This document shows positions 53,384 through 61,978 of a stretch of DNA of 64,000 nucleotides, piece after piece. This DNA is from Petralouisia muris (GTDB lineage Bacteria > Bacillota > Clostridia > Lachnospirales > Lachnospiraceae). The notes below the pieces were generated by a model. That model searched no databases, was not told the origin of the DNA, and was given only the letters and a program-made list of their open reading frames with translations. Each line of letters begins with the position of its first letter. Position 1 is the first letter of the stretch. The DNA is taken from positions 1 to 64,000 of the forward strand of contig NZ_SRYA01000015.1 of the NCBI RefSeq assembly GCF_004793545.1. Direction: 5' to 3'. Both the position numbers and the translations under genes were made by a program.

Positions 53384-53535
53384 TGAAAGAATCGGAAAAA
53401 AGAAAACGGCAGCAGGAAGAAACGGCCAGGAAAGCTCAGAGGGAACCAGGTCCTCTGAGTGAAACCTGGTCCCAGGACGCCCAGGATGAACTGGAAGATT
53501 TTATTGAACAACAGGGAATTTATATCCGTCAATAG
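53380..53535 (+). CDS. Small unknown protein (51 aa), coupled to the upstream gene
   Basis: ATG 53380 overlaps the upstream stop (ATGA), so translation is probably coupled; a second ATG follows at once. The product starts MMKESEKRKRQQEE and ends ELEDFIEQQGIYIRQ: a basic helix, then an acidic one. It overlaps the 3' end of the convergent AraC gene by 35 bp. No family recognised. Confidence 0.55.
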   Translation: MMKESEKRKRQQEETARKAQREPGPLSETWSQDAQDELEDFIEQQGIYIRQ

Positions 53536-54394
53536 CGGAGAGGGAAAAAGTTTTTGGAGATATTCCGTAAAATTTGCGGAAAGCCCGCAGGAAAGTGGAA
53601 TAATCTGAGAAACCGCACTTAGCGGCGGCTTTCAGTACAGGGGTGCCTCCCCGCATCAGATCTGCCGAATGCAGCAGACGTTTCTGCTGAACATAACTGT
53701 GAAGGGTATAGCCGGTGGTTTCCTTAAATTTGTGCATTAAGTAATATTTACTGACATAGAATCGGTCTGCCAGCGCTTCATTGGATAAATCTTCTGCCAG
53801 ATGGGTATTGATATAGGTTAAAATATCCGTAATCCGCTGATCGTAACGGGAAGCAGAATCATCCAGTTGATATGTTTCAGGGAGAAAAATACGGTTTAAG
53901 TATACCATAAACTGTAAAAAATAAGACTGGCTTAAGAGTTCATGTCCAAATTCTCTGCTTTCCAGAGAAGATTCCAGTTGATGGAGCAGCGTCTGGATCT
54001 CTGTCTGCAGCGTCTGGTTTAAGCGGATCAGATTAAAACTTTTTTCCGTAGTGGCAGTAAAGCACTGAGACAGGTCGCAGGAATGAGTTGCCTGGGTCTG
54101 AATGTAATCTGGCTGCAGCCACAGAACCACCCTCTCATAGGTGACATTGGGATCGATGACAGGCTTGTGAATATCATGATGATTGATGAGAAGGATGTCC
54201 CAGGGCTTTAAGTCATAGGCTTTTCCTTCCACAAGGTAGGTGACATTGCCAGATAGAAAGATGATAATTTTATTAAAATCATGATAATGAAATTCAAATT
54301 CCTGATTTTTTTTATCTTTCAGATGGAACAGACGAAAATTCTGATGAAGGTATCCCGTCTGTTTTTCGCTGCTGATTTGTGCTATGTCTTCCAT
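53501..54394 (-). CDS. AraC-family transcriptional regulator
   Basis: A 297-aa regulator: N-terminal cupin (FEFHYHDFNKIIIFLSGNV; later INHHDIHKPV) and C-terminal double helix-turn-helix (NEALADRFYVSKYYLMHKFKETTG, then SDYSTFLRAFRKFYGISPKTF). It stands alone, convergent with the small-protein operon and divergent from the dapF-like gene (about 190 bp between starts). Its target is not evident; the adjacent divergent gene is biosynthetic-like rather than a transporter. Confidence 0.83.
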   Translation of the reverse strand: MEDIAQISSEKQTGYLHQNFRLFHLKDKKNQEFEFHYHDFNKIIIFLSGNVTYLVEGKAYDLKPWDILLINHHDIHKPVIDPNVTYERVVLWLQPDYIQTQATHSCDLSQCFTATTEKSFNLIRLNQTLQTEIQTLLHQLESSLESREFGHELLSQSYFLQFMVYLNRIFLPETYQLDDSASRYDQRITDILTYINTHLAEDLSNEALADRFYVSKYYLMHKFKETTGYTLHSYVQQKRLLHSADLMRGGTPVLKAAAKCGFSDYSTFLRAFRKFYGISPKTFSLSAIDGYKFPVVQ

Positions 54395-54585
54395 ATATAA
54401 TCTCCTTTCGTATTTATACCAACGAGCATATTTATTTAATCATACCGCATTTTTTGCAATATTTCAAGCAATATATTCTCTATGATATGCAAAAAGAATG
54501 AGTTAAAATGGTATTAGAATGAAACCAGAGCATAAGGCATAGTTTGAAAGGAGAGAATGCTGTGTGCAGAGAAAGGGTGAACGGT

Positions 54586-55434
54586 ATGGAAAACAATATT
54601 ACAATGAAAAAGTATCATGGACTTGGAAACGATTATCTGGTGTTAGATCCCAATAAAAATGATTTAGAACTTCAGACCAGGAATATTGAGCGGCTGTGCC
54701 GGAGGAATTTCGGGGCAGGAGCGGACGGTCTCTTGTACGGGCCGCTGATGGAAGAAGGCAAAATAAAAGTGCGTATTTTTAATTCCGACGGCTCGGAAGC
54801 AGAAAAAAGCGGCAATGGCGTGGGAATTTTTGCAAAATATCTGTTGGATGAAGGGTATGTGACGGAATCAAAATTCAGCCTGAATACTCTGGCAGGAGAT
54901 GTAGAAATTGAATTTTCTGAAGAAAATAAAAATGTGATGCGGGTGAATATGGGAAAGCCTTCTTATGCAGGGAAGGAATTGCCCCTGACCGGGCTGGAAG
55001 GAGAGATTGTAAATGCGCATTTAAGGTTCCATGACAATGACTACAATACCACCTGCCTTTCTGTGGGGAATCCCAATTGCGTGATTATGATGGAAGAGGT
55101 AACGCCCCGGAAGGCAAAGGAACTGGGTCCTTATGTGGAAAGCTCTGACTATTTTCCCAATCGAATGAATATGCAGCTTTGTAAGGTGACGGATCGTGAG
55201 AATATCACCATTGAGATTTATGAGAGAGGGGCAGGCTATACCCTTGCATCAGGAACAGGCGCTTGTGCGTCGGCGGCGGCAGCCAGACGAATGGGTCTGG
55301 TGGATGATAAAGTGACTGTGCATATGCAGGGCGGCGATCTGCTGATTGAGATGGAAGAGGACGGTACCATTTTTATGACCGGCAGTGTTGGAACTGTGGG
55401 AACATTTATGCTGGCAGAGAATTTTTTTGCATAG
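54586..55434 (+). CDS. Diaminopimelate epimerase-like protein lacking the first catalytic cysteine
   Basis: A 282-aa protein with the two-lobed DapF fold: KKYHGLGNDYLVLD at the N-terminus, FGAGADGLL, NSDGSEAEKSGNG near residue 75, VGNPNCVIM, and YERGAGYTLASGTGACASAAAA near 225. DapF uses two Cys as acid and base. The second (GACAS) is present, but the first, normally in a CGNG motif, is Ser here (KSGNG). It may be a paralogue with another substrate or a slow epimerase. ATG 54586 follows AAAGGGTGA; an upstream in-frame GTG at 54562 behind AAAGGAGAG is also possible. Confidence 0.75.
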   Translation: MENNITMKKYHGLGNDYLVLDPNKNDLELQTRNIERLCRRNFGAGADGLLYGPLMEEGKIKVRIFNSDGSEAEKSGNGVGIFAKYLLDEGYVTESKFSLNTLAGDVEIEFSEENKNVMRVNMGKPSYAGKELPLTGLEGEIVNAHLRFHDNDYNTTCLSVGNPNCVIMMEEVTPRKAKELGPYVESSDYFPNRMNMQLCKVTDRENITIEIYERGAGYTLASGTGACASAAAARRMGLVDDKVTVHMQGGDLLIEMEEDGTIFMTGSVGTVGTFMLAENFFA

Positions 55435-55481
55435 TTGGACTGGAAAATATAGCAATAGGACTAAAGTATCATAAGAAATAG

Positions 55482-55511
55482 AAAAAGTGGGTGACATTTA
55501 GCCCACTTTTT
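55482..55511 (+). terminator. Terminator between the dapF-like gene and argS
   Basis: AAAAAGTGGG (55482-55491) pairs with CCCACTTTTT (55502-55511), followed by TGTTATT. Confidence 0.9.
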
Positions 55512-55601
55512 GTTATTATATATAAATAAGTAGGAAGAGAGTAATCCCCAGGATACCAAAGGCGGATTGCAAGAGAATTACAGAAGCAACAGGAGAGGAT
55601 T

Positions 55602-57371
55602 ATGGAAAAGATATTAGACATTATCAGCAAAGAAGTCATGGAAGCGATGAAAGCCAACGGGTATGATGAAAAATACGGCAAAGTAACCTTGTCGAACCGG
55701 CCGGATCTCTGCGAATATCAATGTAACGGAGCGATGGCGGCTGCCAAGGAATACAAATGCGCTCCCTTTCTGATTTCAGACAAAATTGCACAGAGCCTGG
55801 CTGGGAACAGACTGTTTGCATCGGCAGAATCCGTGAAGCCTGGATTTTTGAATTTGAAAATTAATCCAGATTATCTGGCAGCTTATCTGCAGGAAATGGA
55901 ATCTGACAGAGAGCGTCTGGGCTGTGATAAATGTAAAGAACCAAAGACGATTATGATAGATTACGGCGGGCCCAATGTGGCGAAGCCTCTCCATGTGGGG
56001 CATTTGCGTTCGGCAATTATTGGGGAAAGCGTGAAGCGGATCGGCAGATTTATGGGACATCATATGATTGGAGACGTACATCTGGGAGACTGGGGGCTTC
56101 AGATGGGGCTGATTATCACAGAACTGAAAGAACGGAAGCCGGATCTTGTGTATTTTGATGACAAGTATGAGGGGGAATATCCTAAGGAACCGCCCTTTAA
56201 CATTTCTGAACTGGAGGAGATTTATCCCACAGCCAGCGGGAAGTCTAAGGAAGATGAGGCTTATAAAGAAGAGGCTATGACTGCCACCTATGAGCTTCAG
56301 CATGGAAGAAAAGGGTACGGTGCACTGCTGAATCATATTTTAGAGGTATCTGTCAGCGATTTAAAGCGGAATTATGAGAATTTGAACGTGTCCTTTGAGC
56401 TTTGGAAAGGGGAATCTGACGCCCAGCCTTTTATCCCGGGAATGGTGCAGAAGATGAAGGATGATGGATTTGCCTATATCAGTGAAGGGGCGTTGGTGGT
56501 GGATGTGAAAGAAGAAACAGACGCCAAGGAGGTTCCCCCCTGCATGATTCTGAAATCAGACGGTGCCTCCCTTTATAATACAACGGATCTTGCGACTATT
56601 GTGTGGCGCATGCAGGAGTATCATCCGGACAAAATTATATATGTGGTGGACAAACGGCAGGAATTGTATTTTACCCAGGTATTCCGTTGTGCAAGGAAAA
56701 CCGGGCTGGTGAAACCGGAAACAGAACTGAAATTTCTGGGATTCGGAACCATGAACGGCAAGGATGGCAAACCTTTCAAAACAAGGGAAGGAGGCGTGAT
56801 GCGTTTGGAACATCTGGTATCAGAAATTAATGAAGAGATGTACCGAAAAATTGCGGACAACCATACGGTAGAGGAAGCAGAAGGACGTAAGACGGCTCAG
56901 GTGGTTGCCCTTTCAGCCATTAAGTATGGCGATTTGTCTAATCAGGCTTCTAAGGACTATATTTTTGATATCGAACGCTTTACCTCTTTTGAAGGCAATA
57001 CGGGTCCTTATATTTTGTATACCATTGTAAGGATTAAGTCTATTCTGAGAAACTATCAGGCAGAGAAAACTATGCCGGAACAGGCCAGGATACTTCCGGC
57101 GCATTCCGACAGTGAGAAAGCATTGATGTCAGAGCTCAGCAGGTTTAACGGCATGATGGAAAATGCATTTGCAGAGACTGCGCCTCATAAGGTATGCGCT
57201 TATATTTATGATCTTGCCAATGCTTTTAACCATTTTTATCACGAAACAAATATTATGAAAGAACCGGATGCAATGGTTCAGGCCGGTTATATCAGGCTGC
57301 TGGAGCTGACGAAACGGGTGTTGGAGCTTTGTATTGACGTGTTGGGATTTGAGGCGCCGGAGAGGATGTAG
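55602..57371 (+). CDS. argS: Arginyl-tRNA synthetase
   Basis: A 589-aa class I synthetase charging tRNA-Arg. N-terminal Add1 domain (residues 1-110), DYGGPNVAKPLHVGHLRSAIIGE with the HVGH signature near 130-140, GDVHLGDWGLQMGL, a connective region, GKPFKTREGG in place of KMSKS (normal for ArgRS), and a C-terminal DALR anticodon-binding domain (VCAYIYDLANAFNHFYHE). No T-box is seen upstream; the leader is only about 90 bp after a terminator. RBS CAGGAGAGG. Confidence 0.98.
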   Translation: MEKILDIISKEVMEAMKANGYDEKYGKVTLSNRPDLCEYQCNGAMAAAKEYKCAPFLISDKIAQSLAGNRLFASAESVKPGFLNLKINPDYLAAYLQEMESDRERLGCDKCKEPKTIMIDYGGPNVAKPLHVGHLRSAIIGESVKRIGRFMGHHMIGDVHLGDWGLQMGLIITELKERKPDLVYFDDKYEGEYPKEPPFNISELEEIYPTASGKSKEDEAYKEEAMTATYELQHGRKGYGALLNHILEVSVSDLKRNYENLNVSFELWKGESDAQPFIPGMVQKMKDDGFAYISEGALVVDVKEETDAKEVPPCMILKSDGASLYNTTDLATIVWRMQEYHPDKIIYVVDKRQELYFTQVFRCARKTGLVKPETELKFLGFGTMNGKDGKPFKTREGGVMRLEHLVSEINEEMYRKIADNHTVEEAEGRKTAQVVALSAIKYGDLSNQASKDYIFDIERFTSFEGNTGPYILYTIVRIKSILRNYQAEKTMPEQARILPAHSDSEKALMSELSRFNGMMENAFAETAPHKVCAYIYDLANAFNHFYHETNIMKEPDAMVQAGYIRLLELTKRVLELCIDVLGFEAPERM

Positions 57372-57403
57372 CGTTTTCAAAAAGCGGGAATTCGGGGGAA
57401 ATT

Positions 57404-58414
57404 ATGATTACAATAAAAGAAATCGCATCGATATTAGGTCTTAGCCCCACAACAGTATCCAATGTTGTAAACGGGCATACGGAAAAGATGTCAAATGTTA
57501 CCAGGCAGAGAATCGAAGAGGCGCTGATCCAGTATGGGTTTCAGAAGGCAGTACATCAGGAAGAGTACGGTAAAGCATTGAAGCTGATATCCGTGGATTT
57601 CTTTCTCAGTTCAAAAGAGAATGTTTTTATGGATCCTTTTTGCTCGGAACTGTTGAACGCAATCTGCATGAAACTGCAGGAATCCGGCCGGTATCCAGTA
57701 TGCGGAATTCCAAAAGAAGAGGAAGAGATTTGCCGCAAGCTGCAGGCGCGCAATATTGAGGGTGGGATCGTAGTTGGTTTCCATCCCTGGGAGTGTGAAG
57801 ATTTTGTAAAAAGAGCCGGCAAACCAGTGGTTTTTGTGGACTGCGGCGAAGGAAATTATGATAATGTGGGAATTGCCGATTACAAAGGCGGCAGGGAAAT
57901 TACGGAATTTATGCTGAAGCAGGGGCATCGTAAAATTGCATATTTCTGTGATAAAAAGAGTCCTGTGTCCAGTACCTTTGAGCGGTTCCGGGGGTATTGC
58001 GACGCCTTGGAGAGTTATGGGATTGCTTATAACAACAAGGATTATTACTATTTGCCCGATGATCGGCACGCCCGGCGGGAAGCGCTGCGCAGCTTTGCTC
58101 ACAACGCCAGGAAAGAAGGGTATACGGCTGTTTTTGTAGTTTCAGATTTTCTGGCCAATGAAGCCATCAGTATTTTCTTTGGGGAGGGGCTAAAGGTGCC
58201 GGAGGATATTTCGGTGGCAGGGTTTGATGATAATGTTTACGCCAGGCTGAGCCGGCCTATGCTGACTACCGTCCGTCAGTTTGTTGCCGAGAAAGGGGAA
58301 GAAGCGGTAAAATTGCTGATGCAGCGGATCAAAGGGGAAGAGATTATTGCCAAATCTTTCAAATTGCCGGTGGAGCTTATCGTCAGGGAAAGCGTAAGAA
58401 ATATCAATGGGTGA
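57404..58414 (+). CDS. LacI-family transcriptional regulator
   Basis: A 336-aa repressor. Helix-turn-helix TIKEIASILGLSPTTVSNVVNG at the N-terminus with a hinge region at about 45-60, then a periplasmic-binding-protein-like effector domain (GHRKIAYFCD, VPEDISVAGFDDNVYARLSRPMLTTVRQ). It precedes the sugar ABC transporter genes and very likely controls them. It starts 32 bp after argS with RBS GGGGGAAA, so partial read-through from argS is possible. A terminator follows at 58485. Confidence 0.93.
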   Translation: MITIKEIASILGLSPTTVSNVVNGHTEKMSNVTRQRIEEALIQYGFQKAVHQEEYGKALKLISVDFFLSSKENVFMDPFCSELLNAICMKLQESGRYPVCGIPKEEEEICRKLQARNIEGGIVVGFHPWECEDFVKRAGKPVVFVDCGEGNYDNVGIADYKGGREITEFMLKQGHRKIAYFCDKKSPVSSTFERFRGYCDALESYGIAYNNKDYYYLPDDRHARREALRSFAHNARKEGYTAVFVVSDFLANEAISIFFGEGLKVPEDISVAGFDDNVYARLSRPMLTTVRQFVAEKGEEAVKLLMQRIKGEEIIAKSFKLPVELIVRESVRNING

Positions 58415-58484
58415 TTGCTGGCAAGGTGCAGCGGATACTTTTGAAAAACGTGAGAATGATACAGAATGAGAAATTTATTGCGGG

Positions 58485-58525
58485 AAACAGGCAGAGGACA
58501 GAATCAGGATCTTCTGTCTGTTTTT
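58485..58525 (+). terminator. Terminator of the lacI-type gene
   Basis: AAACAGGCAGAGGA pairs with TCTTCTGTCTGTTT (two G-U wobbles) and a T-run follows. Confidence 0.65.
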
Positions 58526-58639
58526 GCGTAAATCGTGATGACAGCGGGGCCTGTTGACTGGAGTATTTTTGTGCATTGCAGCATATCCGGCAGTTCAGAT
58601 GTTCTGGGAAAAGAAAATATTTCTTAACAGAAATTTTTT

Positions 58640-58654
58640 TGTATAAATTATACA
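58640..58654 (+). promoter_or_regulatory. Operator-like palindrome upstream of the ABC transporter operon
   Basis: TGTATAAATTATACA is a perfect 15-nt palindrome in the 380-bp AT-rich gap between the regulator and the binding-protein gene. It lacks the central CG usual for LacI operators, so the binding protein is uncertain. No other gene is seen in 58526-58793. Confidence 0.35.
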
Positions 58655-58793
58655 TAAAATATTCCTAAAATTTGTATAAAAAATTGGTTATGCACATAAT
58701 ATATTGCAAAACAAAACATAACTAAATAAAATTAGCAATGCATAGAGCAAGGTTCCAACAGAAAATTTGTTTAAAAAGACGAGGAGGTTAAAA

Positions 58794-60086
58794 ATGGCAA
58801 AGAGAAAGAAAAGAGTAATGGCATTATTCCTTGCTATGATAATTGTCTCAGGGCTTTTGCTTAGTGGCTGTGGCAAAGAGGATGATGCGGATGGAAAGGT
58901 CGTGATTGAACTGGTTCATTACAAACCGGAAGCGGTGGATGTATTTGAAGCTTTAGAGGAAAAGTTCAATGCTACCCACGACAACATCAAGCTGGTAATT
59001 GATTCACCAAATGACGCCATGGTAATTCTGAAAACCAGGTTCATCAGGGAAAATAACCCTGACATTATTGGAATCGGCGGAGACATCAATTATTCTAATT
59101 TCCTGGATGCCAACATGCTGATGGATATTTCCGATTTTGACGGATTGGCAGACATCAAGGATAATTACCTTTCCACTAACAAGGATTTGGAATATGTTCC
59201 GCAGGATGGCGTCTATGCAGTGCCTTATATGGCAAATGCGGCAGGCGTCCTCTACAATAAGGATATGTTTGAGGAACATGGATGGACGATTCCTACCACA
59301 TGGGAAGAATTTAACCAGCTCTGCGAAACCATAGCAGCAGAGGGAATCCAGCCTTTGTACTTCGGATACAAGGATACATGGACCTGCCTTGCACCATGGA
59401 ATGCGATTGCAGTAAACCTGTGCGATACGGACATTGCATATCAGGTAAACAGTGGCAATGCTAAATTTTCAGAGGCATATGAAGAAATTGCAGTGAAGAC
59501 AAAAGAACTCCTGAAATATGGCCAGTCTGATCCAGTGGCTTATAGCTATAATGATGCCTGTACCGCTTTTGCGAGAGGCCAGGCAGCCATGTACACCATT
59601 GGCAGCTATGCAATCCCCCAGATTAAATCTGTAAATCCTGATATGAATATCGATTCTTTTGTATTCCCGGCAAGCAGCAATGCAGAAGAAAACATCTTGA
59701 ATTCTGGTAACGATTTGATGTTCTGCGTGATGGAAGACTGTGAACACAAAGAAGAGGTGTATGAAGTATTGAGATTTCTGTTGGAAGACGAAAATGTTCA
59801 GGATTATGTGAATGACCAAAGCGCAGTGCCATGCAAGAAAGGTGAGTTTGAGATTGCTGCGGAACTGACTGGTATGAAGGAATACATAGATAATGGAATT
59901 ATTGCGGATTATCAGGATCACCATTATCCCAATGAGATGGCAGTGGACGCCATGATCCAGACCTACCTGTTTGACGACAGCAGCAATGCTCTTGAAACAT
60001 TCCTTACCAGATTTGATAACGAATGGGTCAGATATAACAGAGATATTATCGCCAAAGTGCAAGAATATCAGGAAAAGGGGGAATAG
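58794..60086 (+). CDS. ABC sugar transporter substrate-binding lipoprotein
   Basis: A 430-aa family 1 solute-binding protein. Signal peptide with lipobox (LFLAMIIVSGLLLSGC), so it is anchored to the membrane by a lipidated Cys. Maltose/raffinose-type binding fold: VELVHYKPEAVDVFEALEEKF, YAVPYMANAAGVLYNKDMFEEHGW, FARGQAAMYTIGSYAIPQIK. It delivers sugar to the two permeases downstream. ATG 58794 follows GAGGAGG; the earlier in-frame ATG at 58767 has no ribosome site. Confidence 0.93.
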   Translation: MAKRKKRVMALFLAMIIVSGLLLSGCGKEDDADGKVVIELVHYKPEAVDVFEALEEKFNATHDNIKLVIDSPNDAMVILKTRFIRENNPDIIGIGGDINYSNFLDANMLMDISDFDGLADIKDNYLSTNKDLEYVPQDGVYAVPYMANAAGVLYNKDMFEEHGWTIPTTWEEFNQLCETIAAEGIQPLYFGYKDTWTCLAPWNAIAVNLCDTDIAYQVNSGNAKFSEAYEEIAVKTKELLKYGQSDPVAYSYNDACTAFARGQAAMYTIGSYAIPQIKSVNPDMNIDSFVFPASSNAEENILNSGNDLMFCVMEDCEHKEEVYEVLRFLLEDENVQDYVNDQSAVPCKKGEFEIAAELTGMKEYIDNGIIADYQDHHYPNEMAVDAMIQTYLFDDSSNALETFLTRFDNEWVRYNRDIIAKVQEYQEKGE

Positions 60087-60089
60087 ACC

Positions 60090-60983
60090 ATGGGAAATGA
60101 AGGAAAGAGAGATAAATTATGGACCAAAAATGATAAGATTTTTCTTGGAATGCTGATTCCTGTGCTTATCCTGTTCTTTTGTTTCAATACCCTTCCTTTG
60201 TTGAAAGGTTTCTATTATGGACTTACGAACTACAAAGGATATGGTGATTTTGATATGGTGGGTCTTAGGAATTTTAAAGACTTATTTACCGACCTGCGCG
60301 TAGGAAAATCTTATCTGTTTACTTTTAAATATGCAGTTGTTATGACCATTGCGGTCAATGTAATCAGTTTAATCCTTGCTTTGGGATTAAATCGTGAAAT
60401 ACGGGGAAAAAGTGCGTTACGAGGAATTTATTTTGTGCCAAATATATTGGGAGGATTGGTTGTAGGTTACATTTTCAGTTTTGTATTTACCTATATCCTT
60501 CCGGCAGTGGGAGAAGCAACCGGAATCGGATTTCTCCAGAACAGTATGCTTGCAAGTACTAAAACGGCATGGCTTGCCATTGTAATTGTAGGTGCATGGC
60601 AGGGAATTGCAATGAATACAATTATTTACATATCAGGACTGCAGACCGTTCCGGCAGAGGTTTATGAAGCAGGAATGATTGACGGCGTCAGCGGATGGAA
60701 AAAATTCTGGAACCTTACCTTCCCGTTGATCCTGCCATTCTTCACCATTAACCTGGTGCTTTGTATGAAAAATGCATTGATGGTATTCGACCAGATTATG
60801 TCCTTGACAAAGGGCGGTCCGTCCCAGAGTACGGAATCCATTTCCTACCTGATTTACAACAACGGTATGAGCGGCGGACAATTCGGATTCCAGAGTGCAA
60901 ATGCGTTTGTATTTTTTGTAGTCATCGTAGTGATTTCGTTCCTGCAGATGAAATTCTTAGGAGGTAAGGAGGAGCAGTTATAA
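60090..60983 (+). CDS. ABC sugar transporter permease (MalF/UgpA type)
   Basis: A 297-aa permease with six membrane helices starting IFLGMLIPVLILFFCFNTLPLL. The ATPase-contact EAA loop is VYEAGMIDGVSGWKKFWNLTFPLI near residue 190-215. It starts 3 bp after the binding-protein stop and ends overlapping the second permease by one base (TAATG). No ATPase gene is in the window; clusters of this type often use a shared MsmK-like ATPase encoded elsewhere. Confidence 0.95.
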   Translation: MGNEGKRDKLWTKNDKIFLGMLIPVLILFFCFNTLPLLKGFYYGLTNYKGYGDFDMVGLRNFKDLFTDLRVGKSYLFTFKYAVVMTIAVNVISLILALGLNREIRGKSALRGIYFVPNILGGLVVGYIFSFVFTYILPAVGEATGIGFLQNSMLASTKTAWLAIVIVGAWQGIAMNTIIYISGLQTVPAEVYEAGMIDGVSGWKKFWNLTFPLILPFFTINLVLCMKNALMVFDQIMSLTKGGPSQSTESISYLIYNNGMSGGQFGFQSANAFVFFVVIVVISFLQMKFLGGKEEQL

Positions 60984-61849
60984 TGGGAAAAAAAGAAAAA
61001 GGAAGTGAAGGAGCAGTTGGCGGCAAGGCCGTGAATAATGTAATCAATGTACTTTTGGCAATTGGCTGTCTTACCATCTTATTCCCTCTTTACATGACAG
61101 TAATCATTGCCTTCAAGAAACCTTCTGAAATGACCAATGACGTGGCAGGAGCGTTAGGATTTCCGGCAAGCTGGAGTTTTGACAATTTCGCAGAGGCAAT
61201 GCGGGTAACGGATTTCTGGCGTTCCTTGGGCAACAGTTTGCTGCTCACTGGCATAACCGTAATTATCTGTATCCTGCTGCATTCCCTGGCAGGTTATGTG
61301 ATAGGAAGAAAAATGGCGAAGCTGAAAGTGTTTAAGATGTCTTATTTCTATATTGTAAGCGGTATGTTCGTACCTTTTGCAGTGCTGATGATGCCTTTGG
61401 TAAAACAGACATCCCAGATTGGAATTGCGAACCGGTTTGGCGTTATTGTGTTGTATGTGGTGTTCTTCATGCCTATGAATATCTTGTTATATTCTGGATA
61501 TTTGAAGAATATCCCAATAGCGTTGGAAGAAGCAGCCTGTGTGGACGGTGCAGGCGTATGGCAGACTTACTGGAAAATCATTTTCCCTAATATGAAGCCC
61601 ATGCATGCAACCGTGGCAGTTTTGACAGCTATGAGTACATGGAACGACGTAATGACTCCATTGGTTATTATGTCCGGTAGCGATGTGAATACGCTTCCGC
61701 TGGCACAGTTGAATTTCCAGTCACAGTTCGGAACGAACTATAACCTGGCATTTGCATCTTACCTGTTGGCATTGCTGCCGATTCTGATTTTCTATATCGT
61801 ATGTCAGAAGCAGATTATCAACGGCGTTGTGAATGGAGCAGTAAAATAA
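60983..61849 (+). CDS. ABC sugar transporter permease (MalG/UgpE type)
   Basis: A 288-aa permease with six helices, partner of the preceding gene. EAA loop IALEEAACVDGAGVWQTYWKIIFPNMKP near residue 175-203, and the typical C-terminal end IVCQKQIINGVVNGAVK. Starts in the last base of the upstream stop, with AAGGAGGAG ahead. A roughly 130-bp gap to the next gene contains a hairpin (AGCCATAGCCTGTA... with TACAGGCTAT, about 61892-61942). Confidence 0.95.
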   Translation: MGKKEKGSEGAVGGKAVNNVINVLLAIGCLTILFPLYMTVIIAFKKPSEMTNDVAGALGFPASWSFDNFAEAMRVTDFWRSLGNSLLLTGITVIICILLHSLAGYVIGRKMAKLKVFKMSYFYIVSGMFVPFAVLMMPLVKQTSQIGIANRFGVIVLYVVFFMPMNILLYSGYLKNIPIALEEAACVDGAGVWQTYWKIIFPNMKPMHATVAVLTAMSTWNDVMTPLVIMSGSDVNTLPLAQLNFQSQFGTNYNLAFASYLLALLPILIFYIVCQKQIINGVVNGAVK

Positions 61850-61978
61850 TTCCTGTTTTGGAATGTAAGAAATAGAAAAGATTAGAGTTTAGCCATAGCC
61901 TGTATATGTGTGTTGTAGATCGAATACGCACATTTACAGGCTATGTGTGAAATAAAAATCAGAAAGGGAACATATGGT

